In this document: piece after piece, positions 8,152 through 16,296 of the stretch
Numbering within the stretch: position 1 is the stretch's first letter
Layout: the number at the start of each line of letters is the position of its first letter
From: Hyphomicrobiales bacterium
Lineage (GTDB): Bacteria; Pseudomonadota; Alphaproteobacteria; Rhizobiales; Aestuariivirgaceae
Direction: 5' to 3'
DNA: 41,617 nt
NCBI GenBank assembly: GCA_025363755.1
Contig: JANYLQ010000010.1
Coordinates: 1 to 41,617, forward strand
The notes under the pieces: model-generated
The model's database searches: none
Told to the model about the DNA's origin: nothing
The model's input: only the letters and a program-made list of their open reading frames with translations
Made by a program: the position numbers and the translations under genes

Positions 8152-8254
8152 GAATTTCTTATAGCAGCCTAACTCCACTTGGCCATGGTGTTTGCGCACA
8201 AACTCGTTTAAGGGCCGCAATTCATTCCCTCATTTTGAAAAGTTAATTGATCTC

Positions 8255-10348
8255 GTGGCATTTCCGCAAACTTCACTCCCTATCACACGCGCCCTCGTAG
8301 AGCGCAAATATGACGAACCAACCGCTGTGCAATTGGCTGTTCTCGAAGAAAATGCAGTTGGCCGCGACATGGTCGTGTCTGCCCAAACCGGCTCTGGCAA
8401 AACTGTGGCCTACGGTTTGGCAATCGCCCCAACACTGATGGGTGAATTGATGCAGTTTGATTACGAGTCAGATCCGCAAGCATTGATCGTCGCCCCAACC
8501 CGCGAACTGGCACTTCAAGTCGAACGCGAACTTGCTTGGCTTTATCAATACACAGGCGCCCGCATCATCGCCTGTGTGGGTGGCATGGATCCCTCGCGCG
8601 AACGCCGCAGATTAGACCAAGGCGCACATATCGTTGTTGGAACACCCGGCCGCTTGCGCGACCATCTCGAACGCGGCGCATTGAAGATCGGCGATCTCAA
8701 AGCTGTGGTACTCGATGAAGCCGACGAAATGTTGGATTTGGGTTTTCGCGAAGACTTAGAATTCATCCTCGAAGCTACACCAAAAGAACGTCGCACATTA
8801 ATGTTCTCGGCCACCATGCCAAAATCCATTGCGATGATGGCCAAGAAATATCAGCGCGATGCCCTGCGCATCGAAGCCAAGGGCTCCGAACGCGCCCATG
8901 CCGATATCGAATACCGCGCCATGCGTGTTGCGCCCAATGAGGTTGAACATGCAGTCGTCAACGTGCTGCGCCTCATTGAAGCGCCAAGTGCCATCGTGTT
9001 CTGCAACACCCGCGAACACGTGCGCCATCTTCATGCCACGCTATCAGAGCGCGGCTTTGCCGTTGTGAACTTGTCTGGCGAACTCAGCCAATCAGAACGC
9101 AATTCCGCCCTTCAAGCGCTGCGTGATGGCAGAGCGCGCGTGTGCGTAGCAACCGACGTTGCAGCGCGTGGTATCGATTTACCAAACCTCACCCTCGTCA
9201 TCCACGCTGATTTGCCCAATGATGCCGAAACGCTGCAACATCGCTCAGGCCGCACCGGCCGGGCAGGGCGCAAGGGCGTGAGCGTTTTGCTGGTTCCCCT
9301 CTCGCGCCGCCGTAAGGCTGATATGATGTTGCAGACTGCAAGGGTAACACCTGCATGGACGGGCGTTCCGCAGGCCGATGAAATTCGCAAGCTTGATCAA
9401 CAGCGCATGTTGCAAGACCCCATCATCACCCAAGCAGCATCCGAAGAAGAACTCGATTTGGCCAAGAATGTTCTGGCCATGAAAACCCCAGAAGAAATCG
9501 CCGCAGCTCTCGTGCGCATCTACCGCGCCCGCTTGCCAGCTGCTGAAGATGTGTTTGATCCAGGCCCAGCCCGCAATGAGTTTAGAGAGCCTGCACCATC
9601 GCGCCGCGAGCGTGACCGTGGCGACACTGGCCCGCGCAATTTCACCTGGTTTAAACTCGACATCGGCCGCAAAGACAATGCCGATCCAAAATGGCTGCTG
9701 CCCATGATTTGCCGCCGCGGCAAAGTGACAAAGCCAGATATTGGCTCAATCAAAATCACCGACAGCGAAACCCGTTTCGAAATCTCCAACGAAGCCGCCG
9801 AACGCTTCGCCGCCGCCATGTTGATTGCCGAGCCAGACGATCCAGCAATCTCCTTGCTTGATCCATCAGCACCCGTTCCAAGATCAGATATTCCCCGCCC
9901 GAAGAAAGTCTATGAAGGCAAAAAAGAATTCAGCGCGAAAAAGCCTTACGAGGGCAAGAAATCATTCGGCGATAAGAAACCCTACGAGGCCAAAAAGAAA
10001 TTCGAAGGCGGCGGCGGCTCCTATGAAGACCGCCCACCCCACGCTGCTGGTGATAAACCAAAGTTTGACCGTGGCCCCAAAGATGGCTTCAAGAAAGACT
10101 TCAAACCAAAATTCGGCGGCGAAGCCAAACGCGAATACAAGCCGAAGTTTGATGGCGAACCAAAACGCGAATACAAACCCCGCGTCGAGGCCGAACCCGC
10201 ACGCGAGTTCACGCCGCGCCTAGAAAGCGACGCCCCAAAATATCCAGTGGCCCGCCCGAAGTTCAAGAAGACACCCGCAGCAGCCAACGTTGGCGGCGAT
10301 GTGCCATTCTTCAAATCCAAGAAGTCTGCCTGGAAGGGTAAGAAGTAA
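8255..10348 (+). CDS. DEAD-box RNA helicase with DbpA-like domain and basic tail
   Basis: About 697 residues. Helicase motifs, numbered from GTG 8255, are AQTGSGKT (43-50), PTRELALQ, GTPGRLRDHL, DEAD (154-157), SATMP, VATDVAARGIDLPN and HRSGRTGRAGRKG. A DbpA-type RNA-binding domain follows (FTWFKLDIGRKDNADPKWLL to ISNEAAERFAAAM), then a low-complexity Lys/Tyr/Glu/Pro tail with KKPYEGKKSF-like and REYKPKF-like repeats. The role is RNA unwinding, probably in ribosome assembly or cold adaptation. The frame is open from TTG 8192; GTG 8255 (MAFPQTSLPITRAL) is chosen because family members start just before the Q-motif, but neither start has a strong ribosome site. Confidence 0.9.
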   Translation: MAFPQTSLPITRALVERKYDEPTAVQLAVLEENAVGRDMVVSAQTGSGKTVAYGLAIAPTLMGELMQFDYESDPQALIVAPTRELALQVERELAWLYQYTGARIIACVGGMDPSRERRRLDQGAHIVVGTPGRLRDHLERGALKIGDLKAVVLDEADEMLDLGFREDLEFILEATPKERRTLMFSATMPKSIAMMAKKYQRDALRIEAKGSERAHADIEYRAMRVAPNEVEHAVVNVLRLIEAPSAIVFCNTREHVRHLHATLSERGFAVVNLSGELSQSERNSALQALRDGRARVCVATDVAARGIDLPNLTLVIHADLPNDAETLQHRSGRTGRAGRKGVSVLLVPLSRRRKADMMLQTARVTPAWTGVPQADEIRKLDQQRMLQDPIITQAASEEELDLAKNVLAMKTPEEIAAALVRIYRARLPAAEDVFDPGPARNEFREPAPSRRERDRGDTGPRNFTWFKLDIGRKDNADPKWLLPMICRRGKVTKPDIGSIKITDSETRFEISNEAAERFAAAMLIAEPDDPAISLLDPSAPVPRSDIPRPKKVYEGKKEFSAKKPYEGKKSFGDKKPYEAKKKFEGGGGSYEDRPPHAAGDKPKFDRGPKDGFKKDFKPKFGGEAKREYKPKFDGEPKREYKPRVEAEPAREFTPRLESDAPKYPVARPKFKKTPAAANVGGDVPFFKSKKSAWKGKK

Positions 10349-10354
10349 CCAACA

Positions 10355-10594
10355 ATGTCCGATAGCTCATCAGTCGGAAAATTGATCTTACTCGTACTGC
10401 ACAAAGGCAGCATCGGTGCCGCTGCGTTGATGCTGTTGTTCATCGGTATCAACCTTTGGCAACACATCACCCCCGACCACCAGTTGGTGATCGAAGGCAA
10501 CGACCGCAGTTTTCTCGGCGTTATGGTGGTGCTTTTACTTTTCGCACTTTATCTTGTCTGGTCGATTGGCAAAGAACTCAAAAAGGGGTCTTGA
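10355..10594 (+). CDS. Small two-helix membrane protein
   Basis: A 79-residue protein with two predicted membrane helices (about 17-35 and 52-69), joined by a polar loop and ending in a basic KELKKGS. I do not recognise the family. It starts 6 nt after the helicase stop and ends 51 nt before gatB, all on one strand, so it is likely part of the same transcript. The helix pattern and tight spacing support a real gene. Confidence 0.7.
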   Translation: MSDSSSVGKLILLVLHKGSIGAAALMLLFIGINLWQHITPDHQLVIEGNDRSFLGVMVVLLLFALYLVWSIGKELKKGS

Positions 10595-10645
10595 AACCCT
10601 TTCGCTAAGCCATTACGACAGCGCCAAATCAGGGACCACGAAACC

Positions 10646-12142
10646 ATGGGTAGTTTAGCTGAATCGGCATTGCGCGTTGCCGACAAGAAAGATTGGATCA
10701 AGGGCGCCACCGGTGATTGGGAAATCATCATTGGTTTGGAAGTCCATGCCCAGATTTCGTCCAAGGCAAAGCTGTTCTCTGGCGCGTCGGCCGAATATGG
10801 TGGCGACCAGAATGATCACGTGAGCTTTGTTGATGCCGCCATGCCCGGCATGTTGCCGGTGATCAATGAATTCTGTGTCGAGCAAGCCGTGCGCACGGGG
10901 CTTGGCCTCAAAGCGCAAATCAATGAAGTGTCGGTCTTTGACCGCAAGAATTATTTCTATCCATATTTGCCGCAGGGCTACCAAATCTCGCAGTTCAAAC
11001 AACCCATCGTGGGCGAGGGCGTGGTGTCGATTGATCTTGACGCTGAGACTTCGATTGACGTTGGCATCGAGCGCTTGCACTTGGAGCAGGACGCCGGAAA
11101 ATCGCTGCACGATCAACATCCGAATATGAGCTATGTTGATCTCAACCGTTCGGGCTGCGCGCTCATGGAAATCGTGTCACGTGCTGATATGCGCTCTGCC
11201 GATGAAGCCAAAGCTTACGTCACCAAGCTGCGCCAGATCATGCGTTATCTTGGCACCTGTGATGGCAACATGGAGCAGGGCTCGATGCGAGCGGATGTGA
11301 ATGTGTCAGTGCGCAAGCCTGGTGGTGAATTTGGCACACGCTGCGAAATCAAAAACGTAAACTCTATCCGCTTCATCGGCCAGGCGATTGACTATGAAGC
11401 TCGCCGCCAGATTGGCGTTCTGGAAGATGGCGGCACCATCGATCAAGAGACCCGCCTCTATGACGCCAAGAAGGGCGAGACGCGTTCTATGCGCTCTAAG
11501 GAAGAAGCGCATGACTATCGCTATTTCCCCGATCCAGATTTGCTGCCCCTGAAGCTCGATCCCGCAATGATCAGTTCGGTCAAAGCCAGTTTACCTGAAT
11601 TGCCGGATGATAAAAAGGCCCGTTTTATGAGCAGCTATAATCTGTCGGCCTATGATGCGGCTGTATTGATGCAGGAACAACCCTCGGCCGATTTCTTCGA
11701 AACCGTGGCCAAGGGCCGGGACGGCAAGATTGCCGCCAACTGGGTAATCAATGAATTCTTTGGCCGCTTGAATAAGGAGGGGAAATCCATTGATACCTCG
11801 CCAGTATCAGCCGCGCAGATTGGCGGCATCGTTGATTTGATTTCAGCCGGAACCATCTCAGGCAAAATTGCCAAAGACTTATTCGAAATCGTCTGGACCG
11901 AAGGCGGTAACCCCGCAGAAATCGTGCAGGCGCGTGGCATGATCCAGGTTACGGATATGGGCGCAATTGAAAAAGCCGTCGACGAGATCATTGCCGCAAA
12001 TCCAGACAAAGTTGAGGCCGTGAAAGTCAAAGCGTCCATGCTCGGCTGGTTCGTAGGGCAGGTGATGAAAACCACGGGTGGCAAGGCCAACCCGCAGTCG
12101 GTCAACGATCTACTGCGGAAAAAGCTCAATATTAACCAATAG
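10646..12142 (+). CDS. gatB: Asp/Glu-tRNA amidotransferase subunit B
   Basis: A 498-residue GatB, the tRNA-binding subunit of GatCAB. The complex turns misacylated Glu-tRNA(Gln) and Asp-tRNA(Asn) into the amide forms. Marks are [75 protein letters not shown] and a C-terminal GatB/YqeY helical domain ending [10 protein letters not shown]. Length fits the family. gatA and gatC are not next to it in this window; the amidase at 16297 is not GatA. Confidence 0.97.
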   Translation: MGSLAESALRVADKKDWIKGATGDWEIIIGLEVHAQISSKAKLFSGASAEYGGDQNDHVSFVDAAMPGMLPVINEFCVEQAVRTGLGLKAQINEVSVFDRKNYFYPYLPQGYQISQFKQPIVGEGVVSIDLDAETSIDVGIERLHLEQDAGKSLHDQHPNMSYVDLNRSGCALMEIVSRADMRSADEAKAYVTKLRQIMRYLGTCDGNMEQGSMRADVNVSVRKPGGEFGTRCEIKNVNSIRFIGQAIDYEARRQIGVLEDGGTIDQETRLYDAKKGETRSMRSKEEAHDYRYFPDPDLLPLKLDPAMISSVKASLPELPDDKKARFMSSYNLSAYDAAVLMQEQPSADFFETVAKGRDGKIAANWVINEFFGRLNKEGKSIDTSPVSAAQIGGIVDLISAGTISGKIAKDLFEIVWTEGGNPAEIVQARGMIQVTDMGAIEKAVDEIIAANPDKVEAVKVKASMLGWFVGQVMKTTGGKANPQSVNDLLRKKLNINQ

Positions 12143-12239
12143 TTGCAATAATTTATTAACCATTTCCAAAACCGAATCACTTGCGCTATAGTCCGTGTGC
12201 TGATTATCAGTACACAAACGATTATAGGAGAGTGCTCCC

Positions 12240-13022
12240 ATGGCCAAGAAAGCCGCGCGGGCAAAAGTGAAGGCTATGCCATTGAAAAAATCTGCACCAA
12301 AAGTGCAGGCTAAAAAAACTATAGCCAAGAAACCAGCAGCGAAAAAACCTGCCGCCAAAGCGCCAGCGTTAAGGGGGCCAACGCCTGCTGAAAAGCAACG
12401 TTTCACACTTTATGGTTTTGCGACGTCAGGACCCACCTATACCGCGGCCTTGATGCTGTCACTGTGCAAGCACCCATTTTCTTATATCCACGTGAACTTG
12501 CGCGAAGGCGCGCATAAGCAGCCTGATTATTTGGTGAAGAACCGCTTTGCCCAGGTGCCAGCTCTGCGCGATGGTCAGTTGATGGCCGTGCAATCTGCCG
12601 CAATTCTCATTCACCTTTCGGAGGTTCTCGGCAAGTTTGAAGGAAAATCACCTGTCGAAAAACAACGCGTCACCGAATGGCTGTTCTGGGCTTGGGATAA
12701 ATTAGCGATCCCCGTATTCCGTTTGCGGGCAAGGGCGCGCGGCACAAGGCAGTTTGCTGACGAAGTGCGCGTCATGTATGATACAGAAGCCCGCGCTGCT
12801 GTTTCCGTACTCGAACAAGAACTGACCAAAAGCGAATGGATAGGCGCCAAGAAAACCTCAATAGCCGACATAGCCATTTATGGGGTGTTGCGTTATGCGC
12901 AGGAAGGTGGCGTCGACATTATGCATTATCCGCATGTTGTCGCGTGGAAGAAGAGGTTTGAAGAGTTGCCAGGTTTTGCTACACCAGAGCAACTTCTGCC
13001 GATGGAGAGCAGACTCACTTAA
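12240..13022 (+). CDS. Glutathione S-transferase with histone-H1-like N-terminal tail
   Basis: 260 residues. Residues 1-45 are almost only Lys, Ala and Pro (KKPAAKKPAAKAPA), like bacterial histone-H1-like tails. From about 53 a GST follows: thioredoxin-like N-domain with RFTLYGFATSGPTY and FAQVPALRDG, and VQSAAILIHLSEVLG for the glutathione gamma-glutamyl site. The helical C-domain has SIADIAIYGVLRYA. GSTs conjugate or reduce substrates with glutathione. A GGAG ribosome site precedes the ATG at normal spacing, so the tail is truly translated. The tail may bind nucleic acid or membranes; that is inference. Stands alone between gatB and the EEP gene. Confidence 0.88.
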   Translation: MAKKAARAKVKAMPLKKSAPKVQAKKTIAKKPAAKKPAAKAPALRGPTPAEKQRFTLYGFATSGPTYTAALMLSLCKHPFSYIHVNLREGAHKQPDYLVKNRFAQVPALRDGQLMAVQSAAILIHLSEVLGKFEGKSPVEKQRVTEWLFWAWDKLAIPVFRLRARARGTRQFADEVRVMYDTEARAAVSVLEQELTKSEWIGAKKTSIADIAIYGVLRYAQEGGVDIMHYPHVVAWKKRFEELPGFATPEQLLPMESRLT

Positions 13023-13040
13023 GTAGGGTTAGGATTGCGC

Positions 13041-14045
13041 GTGACGTCTCATATTTTCCCCAGCCCCGCGAACCAAAATAAATCACCCGAAGTAGAAAAG
13101 CGCAAGCGCCACAGACATCGTGATTGGAGCGGAGCAACCGTTGGTGCCATCTTTGGCTTTGCAGGTCTGTTTTGTGCAAGGCTGGGCCATATTTGGATTG
13201 GTTTTGATATTTTTGCGCAGTTCTGGATGCAGTTTTTCTTTATTGCGTTGGCTTGCGGTTTGGGTTTGGCATCGCCCAAATATAAATCATTAGTTGCGAT
13301 TGTGTTGTTGGCACTGATGGTGGCCGGATACAGCGCTTGGCCGCATTATGTTTCGAGTGGTGCTGCGCCCGCTCTGAAACCACTTCAGGCAAATGAGAAA
13401 GCCCTAAAAGTCGCCAGCTTCAATTCTTATGCAGGAAACACAACGCCCGCTGCAATTGCCCGCGAGGTTTTGCGGCTTGATCCTGATCTGATGGTTTTGG
13501 TGGAATTTGATAAATCTAAAGCTCAAGCCCTTGATGTCCTGCGCCAGAAATATCCGTATCAGGAAACATGTTGGCAATTGAGTGATTGCGATTTTGCTAT
13601 TTTATCCAAAACGCCGATAACTGATGTTGTCGCAAAAGATGATTGGGCTGGCCCCCGCTTCATGAGTGTTAAGATGGCGCCTGAGTTTGGCAACGTCACA
13701 ATTATTGGGTTGCATACCAGCCGCTTTCCGCATCAGCGTTCGCAGCTCAAACAAATTCTGGTATTTATCAAATATATGGAAGGCATCACGGGCCGTGTTG
13801 TGTTGATGGGAGATTTTAATGCAACGCCATTTTCGCGTATCACGCAGACATTGTCCGATGGTTTGAGCTTCGAGCGCTTAACTTATATGCCCACATGGTC
13901 AGCCACTTATGGCTTTCCGCAATTGGCCATCGACCACATATTTGTAAGCCCCGGCATTCGAGCGCTCAGTCAAGAACATATCGGCGAATATGCAGGCTCA
14001 GATCATTTCCCGATTACCATGACGCTTGGCATTCCAACGAAATAA
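13041..14045 (+). CDS. Membrane-anchored endonuclease/exonuclease/phosphatase family protein
   Basis: About 334 residues. A basic N-terminus is followed by about three membrane helices (within residues 30-110). The rest is an EEP-fold catalytic domain facing the periplasm or cytoplasm. Catalytic marks are KVASFNSYAGN, LVEFD, GLHTSRFPHQRSQL, MGDFNATPFS and IDHIFVS with GSDHFPI. EEP enzymes cleave phosphodiesters in nucleic acids or lipids; the target here is unknown. GTG 13041 has AGGA 6 nt upstream; the TTG at 13035 abuts that site and is less likely. It starts 18 nt after the GST gene, so co-transcription is likely. Confidence 0.88.
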   Translation: MTSHIFPSPANQNKSPEVEKRKRHRHRDWSGATVGAIFGFAGLFCARLGHIWIGFDIFAQFWMQFFFIALACGLGLASPKYKSLVAIVLLALMVAGYSAWPHYVSSGAAPALKPLQANEKALKVASFNSYAGNTTPAAIAREVLRLDPDLMVLVEFDKSKAQALDVLRQKYPYQETCWQLSDCDFAILSKTPITDVVAKDDWAGPRFMSVKMAPEFGNVTIIGLHTSRFPHQRSQLKQILVFIKYMEGITGRVVLMGDFNATPFSRITQTLSDGLSFERLTYMPTWSATYGFPQLAIDHIFVSPGIRALSQEHIGEYAGSDHFPITMTLGIPTK

Positions 14046-14110
14046 TAGACCTAGCTTTTCATGGCGTGGTGAACAGGACATGAAGAATTCAACGTAAATT
14101 TGCGCTTAAT

Positions 14111-14166
14111 TTTACGCAAGTCATTGATTGGAATCATCAATTCCAATCTGGTTATCGCTGCGTAAA
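14111..14166. repeat. Nested inverted repeat upstream of the Sel1 gene
   Basis: An outer 8-bp inverted repeat (TTTACGCA 14111-14118 / TGCGTAAA 14159-14166) encloses a perfect 9-bp hairpin (GATTGGAAT 14126-14134 / ATTCCAATC 14140-14148, 5-nt loop). It lies in the 237-bp gap between the EEP gene and the Sel1 gene. It could be an operator, a cruciform or an RNA structure; I see no clear promoter to place it. Confidence 0.55.
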
Positions 14167-14282
14167 TTGACCGTTCAATCCTTCTTAAGCCTATCGTTTA
14201 ACGCGGCGTTGAAAGCCTTCCGCCAAATTCACATCCAACGAGTTGCACGAACGGCAACCAAAAAACAGGATGGGATAATAAA

Positions 14283-14534
14283 ATGAACACGATTGAAAAC
14301 AACTTTGATGCCATCAGCAACAATGCCGATGCAATTTTTGAATTGGGCATGAAATATTGTTTGGGGCGCGATGTGGCGCAAAGCAACATTGAAGCTCACA
14401 AATGGTTTAACATCGCTGCGGTCAAAGGCAATGAAGCGGCCAAACTTTATCGCTGCGAAGTCGCGCGCGAAATGACAACAAGCGAAGTGGTCGAAGCTCA
14501 ACGTCAAGCCCGCGCCATGTTGACATTACACTAA
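14283..14534 (+). CDS. Small Sel1-repeat protein
   Basis: An 83-residue protein with one to two Sel1-like helical units (AIFELGMKYCLGRDVAQSNIE, then AHKWFNIAAVKGNEAA). No signal peptide is seen, so it is probably cytoplasmic. Sel1 repeats are protein-binding scaffolds. Short single-unit forms like this recur in Hyphomicrobiales, with unknown role. The start follows an AGGATGGGA stretch. The gene stands alone and ends at a hairpin. Confidence 0.8.
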   Translation: MNTIENNFDAISNNADAIFELGMKYCLGRDVAQSNIEAHKWFNIAAVKGNEAAKLYRCEVAREMTTSEVVEAQRQARAMLTLH

Positions 14535-14560
14535 ACATAAAGCGTCAAACAAAACAAAGT

Positions 14561-14584
14561 CCGCAAATGGAAACATCCATGCGG
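14561..14584. terminator. Probable terminator hairpin
   Basis: A bulged stem (CCGC-AA-ATGGA / TCCAT-GCGG, loop AACA) lies 27 nt after the Sel1 stop and just before the convergent small secreted gene. Only a short T-run (TAATTTG) follows on the plus side, and the minus transcript runs into ACTTTGTTTTGTTTG, so it may serve both genes. Confidence 0.55.
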
Positions 14585-14607
14585 GCTAATTTGCTATGGG
14601 GCAGGGA

Positions 14608-14886
14608 TCAATAATCAACTGATTCAGTGCTGGACGAATCCGAGTTCTGCAGAAACCGGCGCAAATGGCTGAAGTTTTTTTGATCTTCCAAATGCTTGCG
14701 GTAAAGTTCAGTTTCGTAAATATCGGTTTGAGTTGTCAGCGTTTGCGCATCACTCCCGAGTGCCGGAATTGTGCTTACACCTGTGGAATAGCCAGTGCCC
14801 AGTGGAATGAAGTTCTCATAGGCCATTGCTGGCAAACACGTGGCACACAAAACCGCACCAACAAATAAAACTGACTGAAAACGCAT
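14608..14886 (-). CDS. Small secreted protein of unknown family
   Basis: 92 residues with a clear signal peptide (MRFQSVLFVGAVLC, cleavage near AMA-YENF), leaving a mature part of about 70 residues rich in Ser/Thr and charged near its end (ETELYRKHLEDQKNF). I do not recognise it. The frame is open to 14940, but ATG 14886 has GAGGTGGG just upstream and starts the signal peptide. Confidence 0.65.
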   Translation of the reverse strand: MRFQSVLFVGAVLCATCLPAMAYENFIPLGTGYSTGVSTIPALGSDAQTLTTQTDIYETELYRKHLEDQKNFSHLRRFLQNSDSSSTESVDY

Positions 14887-15029
14887 AGCCCACCTCATAA
14901 TTCGAACCGCCAATAAAGCATAATTCCGCCAAACACACAAAGATTCAGTTAACTAAACGCAAAAACCATTTTTTAAGCATTCCAGCGCTTGCGTACCGAA
15001 CCAAATCAAGGCAAAAGCCCGCCTAGTGC

Positions 15030-15121
15030 GGAAACGTGGCCGAGTGGCTGAAGGCAACGGTTTGCTAAATCGTCATACGTCGTAAGGCGTATCGAGGGTT
15101 CGAATCCCTCCGTTTCCGCCA
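15030..15121 (+). tRNA. tRNA-Ser (GCT)
   Basis: A 92-nt class II tRNA with a long variable arm. Acceptor GGAAACG / CGTTTCC, anticodon loop TTGCTAA (anticodon GCT), variable arm around CATACGTCGTAAGGCGTATC, T-loop GTTCGAATC and encoded CCA. Confidence 0.96.
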
Positions 15122-15219
15122 ATTGTTTCTTCCATGATCTATCCAGAGCGCTAATCCGTTAGATTGGCATGCGCAAGATTATCATGATTTCAGCCTTCCT
15201 ATGAACAGCGGTATTTTCC

Positions 15220-15717
15220 ATGTCAGCAAATGCTCAAACTCTCTATGATTTCTCGTTGCAAGGCATGGATGGCAAGCCAATGCCGCTGAACCAGTACAAG
15301 GGCAAAGTCGTGCTTCTGGTCAATACGGCTTCGGAATGTGGTTTCACACCACAATATGAAGGGTTAGAGAAGCTTTGGGAGTCTTACAAAGACAAAGGCC
15401 TCGTTATTGTTGGTGTACCTTCTAATGATTTTGGTGGCCAAGAGCCTGGTAAGGCCGCCGAGATCGCCACGTTTTGCAAAGTGAACTACGGCGTAACTTT
15501 TCCGCTTTCAGATAAGACGATTGTGTCGGGGCAGGGCGAAGCCGAAGTGTATAAATGGGCAGCGACCAAAGCCGGGATGCTTGGCACCCCAAAATGGAAT
15601 TTTCATAAATATCTATTTTCCAAATCGGGAGAGTTTATCGATTGGTTTTCGACGCCAACGGAACCGATGAGCGCAAAAATTACAGCTGCCATCGAAACCG
15701 AACTCGCAAAAAAATAA
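15220..15717 (+). CDS. Glutathione peroxidase-family thiol peroxidase
   Basis: 165 residues with the GPx thioredoxin fold. The peroxidatic Cys40 lies in NTASECGFTPQYEGLE. Gln74 in NDFGGQEP and Trp126-Asn127 in KWNFHKYL complete the catalytic tetrad. Cys86 (FCKVNYGVTFP) is at the place of the resolving Cys of thioredoxin-dependent GPx enzymes, so thioredoxin rather than glutathione may be the reductant. It reduces hydrogen or lipid peroxides in the cytoplasm. Single gene, ending at a strong hairpin directly after the stop. Confidence 0.95.
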   Translation: MSANAQTLYDFSLQGMDGKPMPLNQYKGKVVLLVNTASECGFTPQYEGLEKLWESYKDKGLVIVGVPSNDFGGQEPGKAAEIATFCKVNYGVTFPLSDKTIVSGQGEAEVYKWAATKAGMLGTPKWNFHKYLFSKSGEFIDWFSTPTEPMSAKITAAIETELAKK

Positions 15718-15744
15718 CCCCGGCGAGGGTAAGCGCCGGGGTTT
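15718..15744 (+). terminator. Rho-independent terminator of the peroxidase gene
   Basis: A GC-rich 8-bp stem (CCCCGGCG 15718-15725 / CGCCGGGG 15734-15741) with an 8-nt loop begins right after the TAA and is followed by TTT. The T-run is short. Confidence 0.8.
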
Positions 15745-15809
15745 CAAGTTAGCCAATGGAGACTTGCAGGGGACCATTTGGCTTGGGGTGAAAAATTCTA
15801 GGTAATTTA

Positions 15810-15885
15810 GGAACCGGAGCTTACATGCGCTGATCTTTTTTGCGGGGGCGGGTAAAAAGACCAGTTTGTGTTATGCCCCGGTTCC
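15810..15885. repeat. Nested inverted repeat, possible structured RNA
   Basis: An outer perfect 8-bp repeat (GGAACCGG 15810-15817 / CCGGTTCC 15878-15885) encloses an inner 11-bp arm pair with one mismatch (CTGATCTTTTT 15830-15840 / AAAAAGACCAG 15854-15864) around a G-rich loop. A smaller palindrome, CTCG-TC-CGAG, follows at 15893-15902. It lies between the peroxidase terminator and the end of the minus-strand gene at 15930, with no coding sequence I can support. Confidence 0.55.
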
Positions 15886-15929
15886 AAAGAGCCTCGTCCG
15901 AGAGGGGTATCTGAGGACAAAGCTTATTT

Positions 15930-16136
15930 TTACGAATTCGATGGCGTGTCTGAACAATCCTCTTTTGCGCATTGCTCAAGAACCAGTGGGCCAACAACTG
16001 TTGCCTCGTCTGATTTATAAAAAATGCTAACATTCTTTGATATGCCAGCTGTGTAAGTTTTGGCTGGCGCAACATTCGCAATCGCGGTTACTGCTGTGCC
16101 TAAAACTGTCAGAACGAAAACTGTGTAGCGGATCAT
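15930..16136 (-). CDS. Small secreted protein of unknown family
   Basis: 68 residues: a signal peptide (MIRYTVFVLTVLGTAVTAIA) and a short mature part with two Cys near the end (EQCAKEDCSD), which could pair. I do not recognise it. ATG 16136 has AAGGG 8 nt upstream; the GTG at 16145 is too close to that site. Single gene, divergent from the amidase. Confidence 0.6.
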   Translation of the reverse strand: MIRYTVFVLTVLGTAVTAIANVAPAKTYTAGISKNVSIFYKSDEATVVGPLVLEQCAKEDCSDTPSNS

Positions 16137-16296
16137 TTTGGTCACCCTTGAATTTCACTGTTGAGGAGAGAATAGCGAAGCAAGTTGGAACCTAGTCTGA
16201 ATGCGCCGTTCATCTGCCGTACAGATTGGAAACACTTTGACAGGTGATTATGTTCCCGTTTTCACTTAAACTTGTCTGAAATAGGGGATTGTTGTG

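Noticed and set aside
15821-16081. 86-residue minus-strand frame
   Set aside because: It overlaps the nested repeat and the small secreted gene in another frame, has no ribosome site and no signal peptide or domain.
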